NCBI GenBank assembly: GCA_964410945.1
Contig: CAYPJE010000001.1
Location: forward strand, 1-64,000
DNA from: CAYPJE01 sp964410945
Lineage (GTDB): Bacteria > Fidelibacterota > Marinisomatia > Marinisomatales > TCS56
Direction: 5' to 3'
Length of the DNA: 64,000 bases
Part shown: positions 26,694 to 35,848 of the stretch, piece by piece
How positions within the stretch are numbered: the first letter of the stretch is position 1
Layout: every line of letters starts with the position of its first letter
Program-made: the position numbers and the translations under genes
The notes under the pieces: generated by a model
Databases searched by the model: none
What the model saw: only the letters and a program-made list of their open reading frames with translations
Told to the model about the DNA's origin: nothing

Positions 26694-28010
26694 TTAATAC
26701 AAATACCCTAGACCAATATACAGTCCGCTGCTGCCATCCTGTTCATCGGCAGCCATGCCGTAATCGACGGCAATGATGAAGTTCTCATTCAAGGCAATCC
26801 GCAAACCAGCGCCATAGGAGATATGTATATCATCGGTCAGGTCATCGCCAAAAGCGATTTCATAGGCTTCATTTCCATAAGCCTCCATAACCTTACCACC
26901 ATCCACAAAGGCATTCAATGCCAGGTACAGGTTCTGATTCAAAACCACTGTCCGCAGGAATTTCCAGCGTGCTTCCAGGTTTCCGAAGGCCACCGAATTT
27001 CCAACCACCCGGTTCTTCATGATTCCGCGCAGTGATTTTGATCCGCCGAGACCTTCTTCCACTTTATAGGTACTCTGGTAGTAGGGCAGCATGAAATAAG
27101 GAATGTCGCCACCTACAACTCCCTGATAACCAACGCGGTAAGTAACCGATAAGTCCCTGGGGATAATCGTGAAATACTGGCGGTGCGTAAAGGTCAGCGC
27201 CGTATATCCGAAATCACTTCCCAGCGGTTCCAACGCTGTGGTGAGTAATGCTTCGGTCCACATGCCGCTCATGGGATTCGGTTCATTGTCGCGCGTATCA
27301 TATACCACACCGAATTTGAGAAAATTGACCGAACCGCCATCGGCCTCATCGGCATTTATATAGCCATTGGCCACATACTGGTCATACAGACCGATCGAAT
27401 CAGGATTGGTATAAACCGGCAACATATCCTCTTCATCCTTGCCATCATTCAGGCTTTCAACGTCAACCGATCCAATATCAAAATTCAAAAAGCCGAAGCC
27501 GACCACACCACGGATGTTTTCCATGAAAACAGAGCGTTGAAAATCAGCCGTGAATTTCATATTATTCCGCTCATGGCGATAATATACACGGGATACATAA
27601 CCGTCATCTTCATCGTCTTCCCAGGTGGAATTATAAATCTGGTTCGAACCATTAAAACCATAGAACGGCAGGGCCTGCTCTGTCAAGTAGCTCAATTCGC
27701 TGGTAAGACGAATATCATAGGGTAATAAATACTTCGAATCAAAAAACAGCTTATTAACACCACTGCCTTTTGTAGTCCGGGACCATTCGGTGTACAGTGA
27801 GTACAGATATTCAGGATAGGTCGAGCCATCACCGTAATTATAGGTATTAACGATAATACCATAAGTGAAGCCCGTATCGGAATTATAGGCAATCGCCGGC
27901 ACGCCCCCGAAACTCCAGCCGGTAATTGTTTTTTCATCCTGGGCTACCAGCCCAGCAGAGACCAGAACAGCTAGGATTAGAACCAGGGTATAAAAAGGTC
28001 TTGTATGCAT
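26694..28010 (-). CDS. Outer-membrane barrel protein, BamA/Omp85 (surface antigen D15)-like
   Basis: 438 residues with a signal peptide (LVLILAVLVSAGLVAQD) and no POTRA domains before the barrel. The C-terminal half holds the Omp85-type signature region: FGVVYDTRDNEPNPMSGMWTEA, a FTHRQYFTIIPR strand, GGSKSLRGIMKNRVVGN (the conserved R-G-containing loop) and a terminal LYIGLGYLY ending in an aromatic residue. The family includes small translocation or lipid-related barrels of unknown role. The mid-section with acidic insertion (NDGKDEEDM) is likely an exposed loop. It is transcribed toward the shared terminator. Confidence 0.85.
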   Translation of the reverse strand: MHTRPFYTLVLILAVLVSAGLVAQDEKTITGWSFGGVPAIAYNSDTGFTYGIIVNTYNYGDGSTYPEYLYSLYTEWSRTTKGSGVNKLFFDSKYLLPYDIRLTSELSYLTEQALPFYGFNGSNQIYNSTWEDDEDDGYVSRVYYRHERNNMKFTADFQRSVFMENIRGVVGFGFLNFDIGSVDVESLNDGKDEEDMLPVYTNPDSIGLYDQYVANGYINADEADGGSVNFLKFGVVYDTRDNEPNPMSGMWTEALLTTALEPLGSDFGYTALTFTHRQYFTIIPRDLSVTYRVGYQGVVGGDIPYFMLPYYQSTYKVEEGLGGSKSLRGIMKNRVVGNSVAFGNLEARWKFLRTVVLNQNLYLALNAFVDGGKVMEAYGNEAYEIAFGDDLTDDIHISYGAGLRIALNENFIIAVDYGMAADEQDGSSGLYIGLGYLY

Positions 28011-28100
28011 ATTTTCCCTTTCCCCAAATCGGACGATTTTTTATTAAGGTTAATCAGATATTTCGGCGGAATTTGGGGACACCACCATAAAAATCACAGC

Positions 28101-28535
28101 TTATTTTTTCAATTGCTCAATTAATTCCTTCAAACCCTCTGAATAACTCCGTTTTCCCAGGCCTGATATCTGTTCCAGGCAAACATCTTTAATAACCGAT
28201 TTTTTTCTGAAGTCTTCCCGGTTTTCAATGGCACTCAAATGAACCTCAACTGTCGGTATTCCCACTGCCGCAATGGCATCGCGGATGGCATACGAGTAAT
28301 GGGTATAAGCTCCTGGATTAATGATAATGCCATCATAGTTACCCACAGCAGATTGAATTTCATCGATTATTGCGCCTTCGGAATTAGACTGGAAAAAGTT
28401 CAGTTCATTACCAGCGGCCTCAGGTCGTTCAAGCAGCCAGGCATTGATTTGGTCCAGCGTCTCCGAACCATAGATACCAGGTTCACGGACACCCAGCATA
28501 TTCAGGTTGGGGCCATTGATTATCAAAAATTTCAT
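28101..28535 (-). CDS. aroQ: Type II 3-dehydroquinate dehydratase
   Basis: Dehydrates 3-dehydroquinate to 3-dehydroshikimate. 144 residues, the type II size, with GPNLNMLGVREPGIYG containing Arg17 and the catalytic Tyr22, FFQSNSEGAIID, NPGAYTHYSYAIRDA and VEVHLSAIENREDFR. It is the last gene of the aromatic run and overlaps the aroB stop by four bases (ATGA). No terminator follows immediately; a CCCCAAAT/ATTTGGGG pair at 28024-28079 lies downstream. Confidence 0.95.
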   Translation of the reverse strand: MKFLIINGPNLNMLGVREPGIYGSETLDQINAWLLERPEAAGNELNFFQSNSEGAIIDEIQSAVGNYDGIIINPGAYTHYSYAIRDAIAAVGIPTVEVHLSAIENREDFRKKSVIKDVCLEQISGLGKRSYSEGLKELIEQLKK

Positions 28536-29611
28536 AATACATCCAAAGACTTTATTATTTCCTCATCGGATACATCATCGACAATTATTGTCTCTCCCAG
28601 CCCGGCTAATAACACAAAATGCAGTTTGCCGGCCCGGTGTTTCTTGTCACGGCGGACGATAGCCAGTAACTGGCCGGGATCAACTGATCCAACATCAGGC
28701 AACGGAATATTTTTTATTGTGGATTGTAATAACATCCTATCGTCAACGGGTAAAATTCCACGCCGACAGGCAATGTCACCAGCTGCCAGCATTCCGTAGG
28801 CCACCGCCTCACCATGGGTCAAGCCACCATAGCCATGCATAGCCTCCAGACCATGGCCAATTGTATGTCCGTAATTCAAAGTCCGCCGCAAATCGCTCTC
28901 TCGTTCGTCCTGTGCAACAACATCAGACTTGATGGCACAGGAACGGGCAATGGCCTTCCGGAGAAACACCTCATCAGATAATTCTATCAACTGATTCAGG
29001 CCATTTGCCAATTCCTGAAAGAATTCGCGATCACGGATCGCTCCGTATTTCAAAACTTCTGCCAAACCGGATATTACCTGCCGGCGCGGCAGGGTAGCCA
29101 GTAACTCAGGATCAACTGCCACCAGCCGGGGCTGGTAGATACTGCCCACCAGATTTTTTCCCTGGGGCAGATTGACACCGGTTTTACCGCCAATGGCTGA
29201 GTCCACCATAGCCAGCAGGGTGGTTGGTATCTGGATGTAATCAATTCCACGCATGAATGTGGCAGCTACGAAGCCGGTGAGATCACCAACCACACCGCCA
29301 CCCAGTGCCAACAGCGCAGCACCCCTGTCACAACGCAAATCCAGCAGCCGGTCGTACAATTCCTGTACCTTATCCAGCGACTTGGCACCCTCACCATCAA
29401 CAACTTCGATCAACTCAATATTAAATCCAGCCGACAGTAAATCTTCCCGAAGCCGGTTCCCATATTTCTCCGCCAGAAACGGCTGGGTAATTATCACCCA
29501 TTGCTGACCGCAATTGAATGGTTTCAATTTTTTCGGCAGCTGTTTCAGGAGCCCGTTTTCAACCCAGATCGGATAAGGATTCCGGTTCAGTTTTACTTCT
29601 ATTGTTTCCAT
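28532..29611 (-). CDS. aroB: 3-dehydroquinate synthase
   Basis: Cyclises DAHP to 3-dehydroquinate using NAD and a divalent metal. The 359 residues have the GGGVVGDLTGFVAATFMRG NAD/substrate region, IPTTLLAMVDSAIGGKTGVN, and the metal-binding histidine regions LNYGHTIGHGLE and GLTHGEAV. It starts one base after aroK ends and overlaps aroQ by four bases, so the three are likely co-translated. Confidence 0.95.
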   Translation of the reverse strand: METIEVKLNRNPYPIWVENGLLKQLPKKLKPFNCGQQWVIITQPFLAEKYGNRLREDLLSAGFNIELIEVVDGEGAKSLDKVQELYDRLLDLRCDRGAALLALGGGVVGDLTGFVAATFMRGIDYIQIPTTLLAMVDSAIGGKTGVNLPQGKNLVGSIYQPRLVAVDPELLATLPRRQVISGLAEVLKYGAIRDREFFQELANGLNQLIELSDEVFLRKAIARSCAIKSDVVAQDERESDLRRTLNYGHTIGHGLEAMHGYGGLTHGEAVAYGMLAAGDIACRRGILPVDDRMLLQSTIKNIPLPDVGSVDPGQLLAIVRRDKKHRAGKLHFVLLAGLGETIIVDDVSDEEIIKSLDVL

Positions 29612-29612
29612 T

Positions 29613-30134
29613 TTAATTAATTAATCCGGTTATATTTTCTACAACTGCTTCGGCCTGGAGGCCGTTACTTTTAACCGTGAAAGTGGCCGTTTTCCGGTAC
29701 ATCGACTCCCTTTGGTTCAGTAATTCTCGCATGCGCTGGTCGATATCATCAACACCGGTCAGCAAGGGACGGTGTTTTTTCCGGGAAACCCGCTCAACCA
29801 AAATATCAAGTGGTACATCAAGATAGATTACCGTACCATCATTCTGCATAATCGACCGGTTCTGCCGCCGTAAAACACAACCGCCGCCGGTAGAAACCAC
29901 ATATTTCCGTCGGCCGGCAACCCGAGCCAGGGCTTCTGTCTCCAATGCACGAAATCTTTCTTCGCCCGAAGCAGTGAAAATATCAGTAATTGATTTTCCG
30001 GCCTTTTTCTCAATTTTTGTGTCGAGGTCGATAAATTCCAGCTTCAGCCGTTCGGCCAGCAACCGGCCAACTGTTGATTTACCACAGCCCATCATCCCGA
30101 TCAAATAGATATTGGTACCTTTTCTCATAATCAA
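29613..30134 (-). CDS. aroK: Shikimate kinase
   Basis: Phosphorylates shikimate. 173 residues with the Walker A GMMGCGKST (13-21), the shikimate-binding FIDLDTKIEK and GEERFRALE segments, the CxGGG-like VVSTGGGCVLR and the LID region SRKKHRPLL. The ATG at 30134 overlaps the aroC stop by four bases; an in-frame ATG at 30128 is the alternative. Confidence 0.93.
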   Translation of the reverse strand: MIMRKGTNIYLIGMMGCGKSTVGRLLAERLKLEFIDLDTKIEKKAGKSITDIFTASGEERFRALETEALARVAGRRKYVVSTGGGCVLRRQNRSIMQNDGTVIYLDVPLDILVERVSRKKHRPLLTGVDDIDQRMRELLNQRESMYRKTATFTVKSNGLQAEAVVENITGLIN

Positions 30135-31291
30135 TACCGCGCGCTGACAGCCATATGGGCCTTCAACTGTTCTATGGAATCACCACCAAATTTTTCCAGC
30201 AGGGCATCGGCCAGAACAAAGGCCAGCATTGCCTCTCCAATGATGGAAGCGGCCGGAACGGCACAGGAATCTGTTCTTTCCTTGTGGGCCGGTTTTTGTT
30301 CTTTGGTGACGATGTCAACTGACCGCAGAGGTTTAATTAAAGTCGGGATCGGTTTCATGGCGACCCGCACTACTACCGGCTGGGTGTTGGTCATTCCCCC
30401 TTCAAGTCCACCGGCATTATTGGTTGGACGTTGGTAGGTTTCACCGTCCCAGATAATTTCATCGTGCATGGCACTTCCCGGATCAGCGGCGGAAGTGAAA
30501 CCAGCACCGATTTCCACACCTTTCATGGCATTGATCGATAACATGGCGGCTGCGATCCGGGCAGGTAATTTTTTATCAGCGGTGGCATGGCTGCCCAGGC
30601 CATAAGGTAAACCGGTGGCAACAACCTCGAAAACACCGCCGAGGGAATCACCCTGTTCTTTGGCGTTATCGATGGCGGTGATCATTTTCTCGGCACATGC
30701 TTCATTCAGCACCCGAACTGGAGATGCGTCAGCCAAACGATTTAGCTCATCCGGCGTGATAGTCTGGTCAATTGGCGATGCATCAGTAACACCGGCGATC
30801 TGTATTACCCGACTGCCGATGGTTATTCCAACCACCGCCAGCAGTTTGCGGCAAATCGCTGCCAGGGCCACCCGCATGGCCGTTTCCCGGGCCGAGGAGC
30901 GTTCCAGTACATTGCGGATATCTTTAAAACCAAACTTTTCAACACCGGCCAGATCAGCGTGCCCGGGGCGGGGCAGGGTAACCAGCTTGACCGGCTCCAC
31001 CGGTGGCTCAGGGGACATGATTTTAGTCCATTTGGGCCAGTCTTTATTGGGTAGTATCAGGCCAATCGGTCCACCCAGGGTGAATCCGTGGCGGACACCA
31101 GCATAGATTTCGGCCCGGTCCCGCTCGATCTGCATCCGTTTGCCACGGCCATGTCCCTGCTGACGGCGAGCCAGTTCGACGGCAATAAAATCCTCATCAA
31201 TCGCCAGTCCGGCCGGGAGTCCTTCGATTATACCCAGCAAGCCTTTTCCATGGGATTCCCCGGCAGTGGAATATTTAATTCTATGTAACAT
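30131..31291 (-). CDS. aroC: Chorismate synthase
   Basis: Eliminates phosphate from EPSP to give chorismate, needing reduced FMN. 386 residues with all conserved features: YSTAGESHGKGLLGIIEGLPAG at the start, RRQQGHGRGKRM, PRPGHADLAGVEKFGF, ERSSARETAMRVA, the DPGSAMHDE loop and GGLEGGMTNTQPVVVRVAMKPI. It overlaps the end of aroE by 11 bases. Confidence 0.96.
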   Translation of the reverse strand: MLHRIKYSTAGESHGKGLLGIIEGLPAGLAIDEDFIAVELARRQQGHGRGKRMQIERDRAEIYAGVRHGFTLGGPIGLILPNKDWPKWTKIMSPEPPVEPVKLVTLPRPGHADLAGVEKFGFKDIRNVLERSSARETAMRVALAAICRKLLAVVGITIGSRVIQIAGVTDASPIDQTITPDELNRLADASPVRVLNEACAEKMITAIDNAKEQGDSLGGVFEVVATGLPYGLGSHATADKKLPARIAAAMLSINAMKGVEIGAGFTSAADPGSAMHDEIIWDGETYQRPTNNAGGLEGGMTNTQPVVVRVAMKPIPTLIKPLRSVDIVTKEQKPAHKERTDSCAVPAASIIGEAMLAFVLADALLEKFGGDSIEQLKAHMAVSARY

Positions 31292-32144
31292 TACTTAACC
31301 TGTCTATTAGAAAATTTTTCGCTTCCTGCACCGGAATACGCCCGGCCAGATCGTCTCCCAACCAGAGCACCTGCGATTCCAGGGCCTGGTAAATAAACAT
31401 ATCCAGGCCGTTGACCGTTTTAGCACCAGACTTACGACCCGCTTTCAGAAATTCAGTTTCCTGGGGCGTGTAAATAGTATCCACCAGTACCTGCCCGGTA
31501 TGCCATTCATGTTCCAGCGGGTTGTCCGGTGAATACTGCGCCATTCCAAGTGGTGTACAGTTGATAATTACATTGGCCTGACCGGCCACTTCACCGGCTA
31601 ATGATAATTCGATCCTGGTTATCTCAGGGAAAGCACTGAATTCGCATGCCCACTGCACCAGCCGATCTGCCTTATTTGGGCTGCGAGCAGCAACAACTAT
31701 CCGGGCTGGACAATTTCGAAACAGTGAAAACAAAACACTGCGGGCTGCCCCGCCGGCACCGAGCACCAGAACGGTTTTTCCAGTACAGTCAATCCCGTTC
31801 CGGTCCAGCAGTTGGCCGAAACCGTTGTAATCGGTATTGTGGCCGATCAGTTTACCATCCTTTTGCTGCACACAATTTACAGCGCCGATCGCCTGGGCCG
31901 ATTGGCTGAGCTCATCTACCAGTGGTAGAATGGACATCTTATGGGGAATGGTTACATTAAGCCCCTGCCAAACACCATCACGCATCGCAGCAAATACTTC
32001 CGGCAGTTGATCGGAGTTAACATTAATTTTATCATAATGGGCATCGACATGCAGCTGGTTGAATACCCAGTTATGCAGGGCCGGGCTCAGACTGTGTTCA
32101 ACCGGATCACCAATTACGGCAAATTTCTGCATTCGATTTTTCAT
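31281..32144 (-). CDS. aroE: Shikimate dehydrogenase
   Basis: NADPH-dependent reduction of 3-dehydroshikimate. 287 residues: substrate domain VIGDPVEHSLSPALHN, NVTIPHK with the catalytic Lys69, GHNTDYNGF with its aspartate, NADP-binding LVLGAGGAARSVLF, and the C-terminal GLDMFIYQALESQ. It overlaps aroA by four bases (ATGA) and aroC by 11. Confidence 0.95.
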   Translation of the reverse strand: MKNRMQKFAVIGDPVEHSLSPALHNWVFNQLHVDAHYDKINVNSDQLPEVFAAMRDGVWQGLNVTIPHKMSILPLVDELSQSAQAIGAVNCVQQKDGKLIGHNTDYNGFGQLLDRNGIDCTGKTVLVLGAGGAARSVLFSLFRNCPARIVVAARSPNKADRLVQWACEFSAFPEITRIELSLAGEVAGQANVIINCTPLGMAQYSPDNPLEHEWHTGQVLVDTIYTPQETEFLKAGRKSGAKTVNGLDMFIYQALESQVLWLGDDLAGRIPVQEAKNFLIDRLSNVT

Positions 32145-33388
32145 TTTAATACCGCCTGCAGCTGGTCAGGAAATTCCGGAGCCGAAATCGCCATACATTC
32201 TGGTTCATCAAGTTCCACCGGCCGGTCAGCAAATAAACCTGCGATAGTAAAAGCCATGGCAATCCGATGATCGCCATAGGTTTTTATCGAAGTGCTCTTC
32301 AGTATAGTTGGACCGGCGATTCGAAAACCATCATCAAGCTCATCTATTTCAGCGCCCATGGCGCTTAAATTCTCACAAATCGCCGTAATCCGGTCGCATT
32401 CTTTCACCCGCAGTTCAGCTGCTCCACGAACCTCGGTTTCACCCCGGGCCTGAGTAGCAATAACTGCCAGCAGGGGTAATTCATCAACCATGGCCGGGAC
32501 ATCCTCAGCAGTCAATTTAATCGATTTCAATTTTCCAAATTCAACTGTCACCATTCCAACCTGTTCGCCCAGTACCTGGCCCTGCGGCATATAATGGATA
32601 GCGGCGCCCATTTTCTCCAGGGCCCTGAAAAAACCAATCCGCCGCTCATTCAGAAGTATATTTTCCAATCGCAGTTTAGAGCCGGGAAGACCGGCGGCGG
32701 CAGCGGCAAAAAAGGCGGCGGTGGAGGGATCGCCGGGAATGGTAGCGGTAAAATTATTCAGCGGTTTTTCCAGCCTATCAACGGTTGTCAAGCTATCCTC
32801 TCGGGCAACCCGGGCACCGAGACTGGCCAGCATTAATTCGGTATGATCGCGCGTGGGTAATGGTTCGACTATCGTGGTAGCTCCTTCGGCACCCAGACCG
32901 GCCAGCAGTACTGCTGATTTCACCTGAGCGCTGGCCACCGGCAGTTCATATTCAATTCCATTTAAATCAGCGGCCATCAATTCCACTGGCAGGCTACCTG
33001 CGGAAGATCTCAGTTGTGCGCCCATCTGTGACAGGGGATCGATGATCCGCCGCATGGGCCGCTTACTCAGTGAATCGTCTCCGGAAAACCGGGCGGAAAC
33101 ACCCTGCCCGGCCAACAGGCCCATTAACAAGCGGACCGTAGTACCGGAATTACCACAATCAAGGGTCTTCGAGGGATCGGTAAAACCTCCTCCGGTGATC
33201 CTTACGGTATTCCCCTGGCGATCGGAATTGATACCACAGGCAACGAGGCACTGGCGGGTTGACTCGACGTCTTCACCAGTAGAGAGATTCTGAATCGTGC
33301 TTTCACCGTCAGCAATAGCCGCCAGCATGAGGGCACGATGCGATATTGATTTATCACCGGCGAAACTCAGAGTGCCTTCAACGGGCAT
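32141..33388 (-). CDS. aroA: 3-phosphoshikimate 1-carboxyvinyltransferase (EPSP synthase)
   Basis: Adds enolpyruvate from PEP to shikimate-3-phosphate. 415 residues with GDKSISHRALMLAAIADG, the PEP/glyphosate region LDCGNSGTTVRLLMGLLAG, SAQVKSAVLLAGL, the DEXP-type MVDELPLLAVIATQARG and C-terminal YGDHRIAMAFTIAGL. The SGTTVR loop is the ordinary type; a conserved GNAGTA of class I enzymes is replaced by GNSGTT, as seen in many non-proteobacterial (class II-like) enzymes. Six bases follow the aroF stop. Confidence 0.95.
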   Translation of the reverse strand: MPVEGTLSFAGDKSISHRALMLAAIADGESTIQNLSTGEDVESTRQCLVACGINSDRQGNTVRITGGGFTDPSKTLDCGNSGTTVRLLMGLLAGQGVSARFSGDDSLSKRPMRRIIDPLSQMGAQLRSSAGSLPVELMAADLNGIEYELPVASAQVKSAVLLAGLGAEGATTIVEPLPTRDHTELMLASLGARVAREDSLTTVDRLEKPLNNFTATIPGDPSTAAFFAAAAAGLPGSKLRLENILLNERRIGFFRALEKMGAAIHYMPQGQVLGEQVGMVTVEFGKLKSIKLTAEDVPAMVDELPLLAVIATQARGETEVRGAAELRVKECDRITAICENLSAMGAEIDELDDGFRIAGPTILKSTSIKTYGDHRIAMAFTIAGLFADRPVELDEPECMAISAPEFPDQLQAVLK

Positions 33389-33394
33389 TTTCCC

Positions 33395-34420
33395 TTAAAC
33401 CTCCCGGCCGATTGTTTTCCCCATAGCCTCACAGACCCGTCCCGTCAAACCCATTAGATCAGTGAATTCCTCCGGCGATAAGGCCTGCGGGCCGTCACAG
33501 AGGGCTTCATGGGGCCGGTCATGGACGTCAACGATAATGCCGTCGGCTCCGGCACCAATCCCGGCCAGGGAGTGGGGAACTACGCTGTAGCGATGGCCAC
33601 TGGAATGGCTGGGGTCAACAATAATCGGCAGGTGACTGATCTCCTTCAGAGCCGGAATGACACTGATGTCCAGAGTATTTCGGGCATGGCTGGCGAAGGT
33701 TCGCACACCGCGCTCGCAGATCACCACTTCACGGGCGCCGTTGGAAATCAGGTATTCGGCCGACATCAGGGTTTCCTCCAGGGTGGCGCTCATACCACGT
33801 TTCAGTAAAACCGGTTTACCGGTTCTTCCCACTTCCTGGAGCAGAATAAAATTCTGCATATTGCGGGTGCCGATCTGGAGCATGTCGATATACTGGGCCA
33901 CCAGTGGTGCGGTAACCGGGTCGACTACTTCAGATACTACCGGCAATCCATTCTTTTCGCGGGCCTTGGCTAGAATTTCCAACCCCCGTTCACCCAGTCC
34001 CTGGAAAGAATACGGCGAGGTGCGCGGTTTATAGGCCCCGCCCCGGAGCATCTGGGCGCCCCGTTTTGCCACCTGCTCGGTGATCCGCAGGGTCTGCTCT
34101 TCGGTTTCCACGGCACAAGGACCGGCAATCATAACGACATTGCCATCACCAAAAACAGCACCGCCGATATCATAAACGGAATTCTCCGGGTGGGTCTCCC
34201 GGCTGGCCAGCTTATAGGGCTTTGTTATCGGAACGACCTGCTGCACACCGGGCAGGCTTTCCAGGTAGATACGGTCCTCGGTACCGCGATTCCCGGTAAC
34301 GCCAATTGCCAGACGGTCGCGGCCGGGAATGTCATGATGTTTATATCCCAGGGAAGTGATTCGCTCTTTTACGCGCTTGATCTGTTTTTCACTGGCATCG
34401 GCATTCAATACAACTAACAT
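33395..34420 (-). CDS. aroF: DAHP synthase, type I-beta with N-terminal regulatory domain
   Basis: Condenses PEP with erythrose-4-phosphate, the entry to the shikimate pathway. Residues 1-70 form a ferredoxin-like regulatory domain (LVVLNADASEKQIKRVKERI) like the one in Thermotoga maritima DAHPS, where Tyr and Phe bind; the barrel begins near 85 and has the signatures MIAGPCAVETEEQT, RGGAYKPRTSPYSFQGLG, QIGTRNMQNF, VLLKRGM, ICERGVRTF and the metal-site VDPSHSSGHR...DVHDRP. It overlaps tyrA by one base. Feedback inhibition by Tyr/Phe is likely and would complement the transcriptional control by the upstream leader. Confidence 0.95.
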   Translation of the reverse strand: MLVVLNADASEKQIKRVKERITSLGYKHHDIPGRDRLAIGVTGNRGTEDRIYLESLPGVQQVVPITKPYKLASRETHPENSVYDIGGAVFGDGNVVMIAGPCAVETEEQTLRITEQVAKRGAQMLRGGAYKPRTSPYSFQGLGERGLEILAKAREKNGLPVVSEVVDPVTAPLVAQYIDMLQIGTRNMQNFILLQEVGRTGKPVLLKRGMSATLEETLMSAEYLISNGAREVVICERGVRTFASHARNTLDISVIPALKEISHLPIIVDPSHSSGHRYSVVPHSLAGIGAGADGIIVDVHDRPHEALCDGPQALSPEEFTDLMGLTGRVCEAMGKTIGREV

Positions 34421-35148
34421 TAATTTTCCCTCCGTAAAATTTTACCGCGCACGGTACCGATCGCCGTTTCCAGCTTCTGGATCACCGACAGGGTGTAGGG
34501 ATTAAAATTTTGCAAATCCATGAACAGATCCCAACTGTCGTTACAGGTCTGGTCAATCACATGGGTCAACTCCTGAAAACCAAGTGTATCAATCTCGGTG
34601 GGTTTTATCCCTGCTTCACGCATAACGCGGCCTACAAAATGGGTGATACCCTGGGTCTCAGCCGCCAGACGATCATGCTGTTCGGGTTTAAGCTCGATGA
34701 TCTGGATGGCTTTGGATGAGAAGTAATTTTTCCAGAAAGCATATTTTCCGTTAATACCGCGTACATCATTCATCATCATGCGCAGGCCTTCGGGATTATC
34801 AACGGAATCAGGACCGAACAGGGGGTGGGTGGCGATGATATTGATATTTTCTGCCAGGTGTTCCTGCATCACTGAAACCGGGTAGACTTTTACCGAACAG
34901 ACATCAATAATCGTAGTATCCGGGTTTAATTCTTCCGCAATATCCCTGATAACATTTTTAAAGGCATGGATCGGGACGGCAACAAAAATTGTGGTCTCTT
35001 TCAAAATGTCCTGCTGGCGGACAAATTCCACACCGTACTGTTCTTTCTGCGGATTGGGATCGTAAGCCCGCACCTGAAAATCATCGGACAGAATTTTACC
35101 CAGCACACGTCCGAAGCGTCCGAAACCGATAATTCCAACACTATCCAT
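34420..35148 (-). CDS. tyrA: Prephenate/arogenate dehydrogenase, short form
   Basis: 242 residues comprising only the dehydrogenase: NAD(P)-binding IIGFGRFGRVLGKIL, an aspartate (YDPNPQ) after the second strand, VDVCSVK-type segment (IIDVCSVKVYPV) and the substrate motif ATHPLFGPDSVDNP. The pattern resembles plant arogenate dehydrogenase rather than E. coli TyrA. No chorismate mutase or ACT domain is attached; a separate mutase lies at 42614-42874. Whether prephenate or arogenate is the substrate cannot be told from this. Confidence 0.88.
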   Translation of the reverse strand: MDSVGIIGFGRFGRVLGKILSDDFQVRAYDPNPQKEQYGVEFVRQQDILKETTIFVAVPIHAFKNVIRDIAEELNPDTTIIDVCSVKVYPVSVMQEHLAENINIIATHPLFGPDSVDNPEGLRMMMNDVRGINGKYAFWKNYFSSKAIQIIELKPEQHDRLAAETQGITHFVGRVMREAGIKPTEIDTLGFQELTHVIDQTCNDSWDLFMDLQNFNPYTLSVIQKLETAIGTVRGKILRREN

Positions 35149-35719
35149 TTTTAACCTCTTCCAGTTTTTTCACACCCATGAACAGGGTCAGGTTGTTTTT
35201 CAGGTCGTGGATATCTTCCGCCAGTACCACCAGGCCGTACAGATCGGCACAAAAGCGGGGTGCGATCACACCAGCGGTTTCCGGCAGTTTTCCTTCTTTC
35301 AGACGCCGGGCCGATTCGGCCGTATCATCCTGCTCGATCAACGGGCGGGTCCAGAAATGTTCCGCCAGGTAATCGCGGCACTGGCGTAAAGCCTGCTGGT
35401 GGGAGTGGATCTCGGTCACATCACCCAGAAATACCCCACGCCGGGCCAGCAGACACTGGGCAATCTGCACATGAAACATCTCCACCACATCGCAGCGGTA
35501 GCGGGCCAGGGCTTCCACACTTTCGATCACAACGCCGCCCTGGGCATTTTCCATGGCAAAGATGCCATACTGCACCGAACCGTCTTCCACCGCCGCCAGG
35601 ACCTTCTCCGAGCTGATCAGATATTCCAGCCGGGCATTTTCCAGGCCGTGATTCTGAATGAATATGCGGGCTGCTTCTTCCGAGAAGCTGCCTTTGCCGC
35701 CTTGTATTCCAATTTTCAT
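35141..35719 (-). CDS. pheA: Prephenate dehydratase-like protein, no ACT domain, divergent
   Basis: The 192 residues cover just the dehydratase domain (periplasmic-binding-like fold): GKGSFSEEAA, an SSEKVLAAVEDGSVQYGIFAMEN stretch, IHSHQQALRQCRDYL, DDTAESAR and the YGLVVLAEDIHDLKNNLTLF ending. Its first gene position in the phe/tyr operon supports phenylpyruvate (or arogenate) formation. Two oddities: there is no C-terminal ACT domain, so Phe feedback at the protein is not expected, and the usual TRF motif reads T178-L-F, losing the arginine. It overlaps tyrA by eight bases. Confidence 0.8.
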   Translation of the reverse strand: MKIGIQGGKGSFSEEAARIFIQNHGLENARLEYLISSEKVLAAVEDGSVQYGIFAMENAQGGVVIESVEALARYRCDVVEMFHVQIAQCLLARRGVFLGDVTEIHSHQQALRQCRDYLAEHFWTRPLIEQDDTAESARRLKEGKLPETAGVIAPRFCADLYGLVVLAEDIHDLKNNLTLFMGVKKLEEVKNG

Positions 35720-35788
35720 TTTTTACATCCTTTGGTCAATTATGCTAGTCAAATTTTCTTTCCGGTCGCGCAACGATCGATTCGAGGC

Positions 35789-35822
35789 AAAAAAAAACCC
35801 CGACATTCTGAATGCCGGGGTT
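35789..35822 (-). terminator. Attenuator terminator of the pheA-tyrA-aro operon
   Basis: On the minus strand, AACCCCGGCATT pairs with AATGTCGGGGTT (12 bp with one G-U pair) around CAG, followed by nine Ts. It lies between the Phe/Tyr leader gene and pheA. In DNA the plus-strand fold would contain an A-C mismatch where the minus RNA has G-U, pointing to the minus RNA as the functional strand. The upstream arm (35815-35822) can instead pair perfectly with 35865-35872 in the leader gene, forming an antiterminator. Confidence 0.9.
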
Positions 35823-35848
35823 GAATTCTACGACCACTAAACAGTGCT

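Noticed and set aside
28024..28079. CCCCAAAT/ATTTGGGG pair as the aroQ terminator
   Set aside because: The arms are 8 bases with a 40-base loop and no T-run on the minus strand, so the role is too uncertain to list as a terminator.
31646..32270. Plus-strand frames opposite aroE and aroA
   Set aside because: Shadows of conserved genes, with no ribosome sites or recognisable domains.
35399..35840. Plus-strand frames running through pheA and the phe/tyr terminator
   Set aside because: They are antisense to pheA and to the attenuator, with biased composition and no family match.
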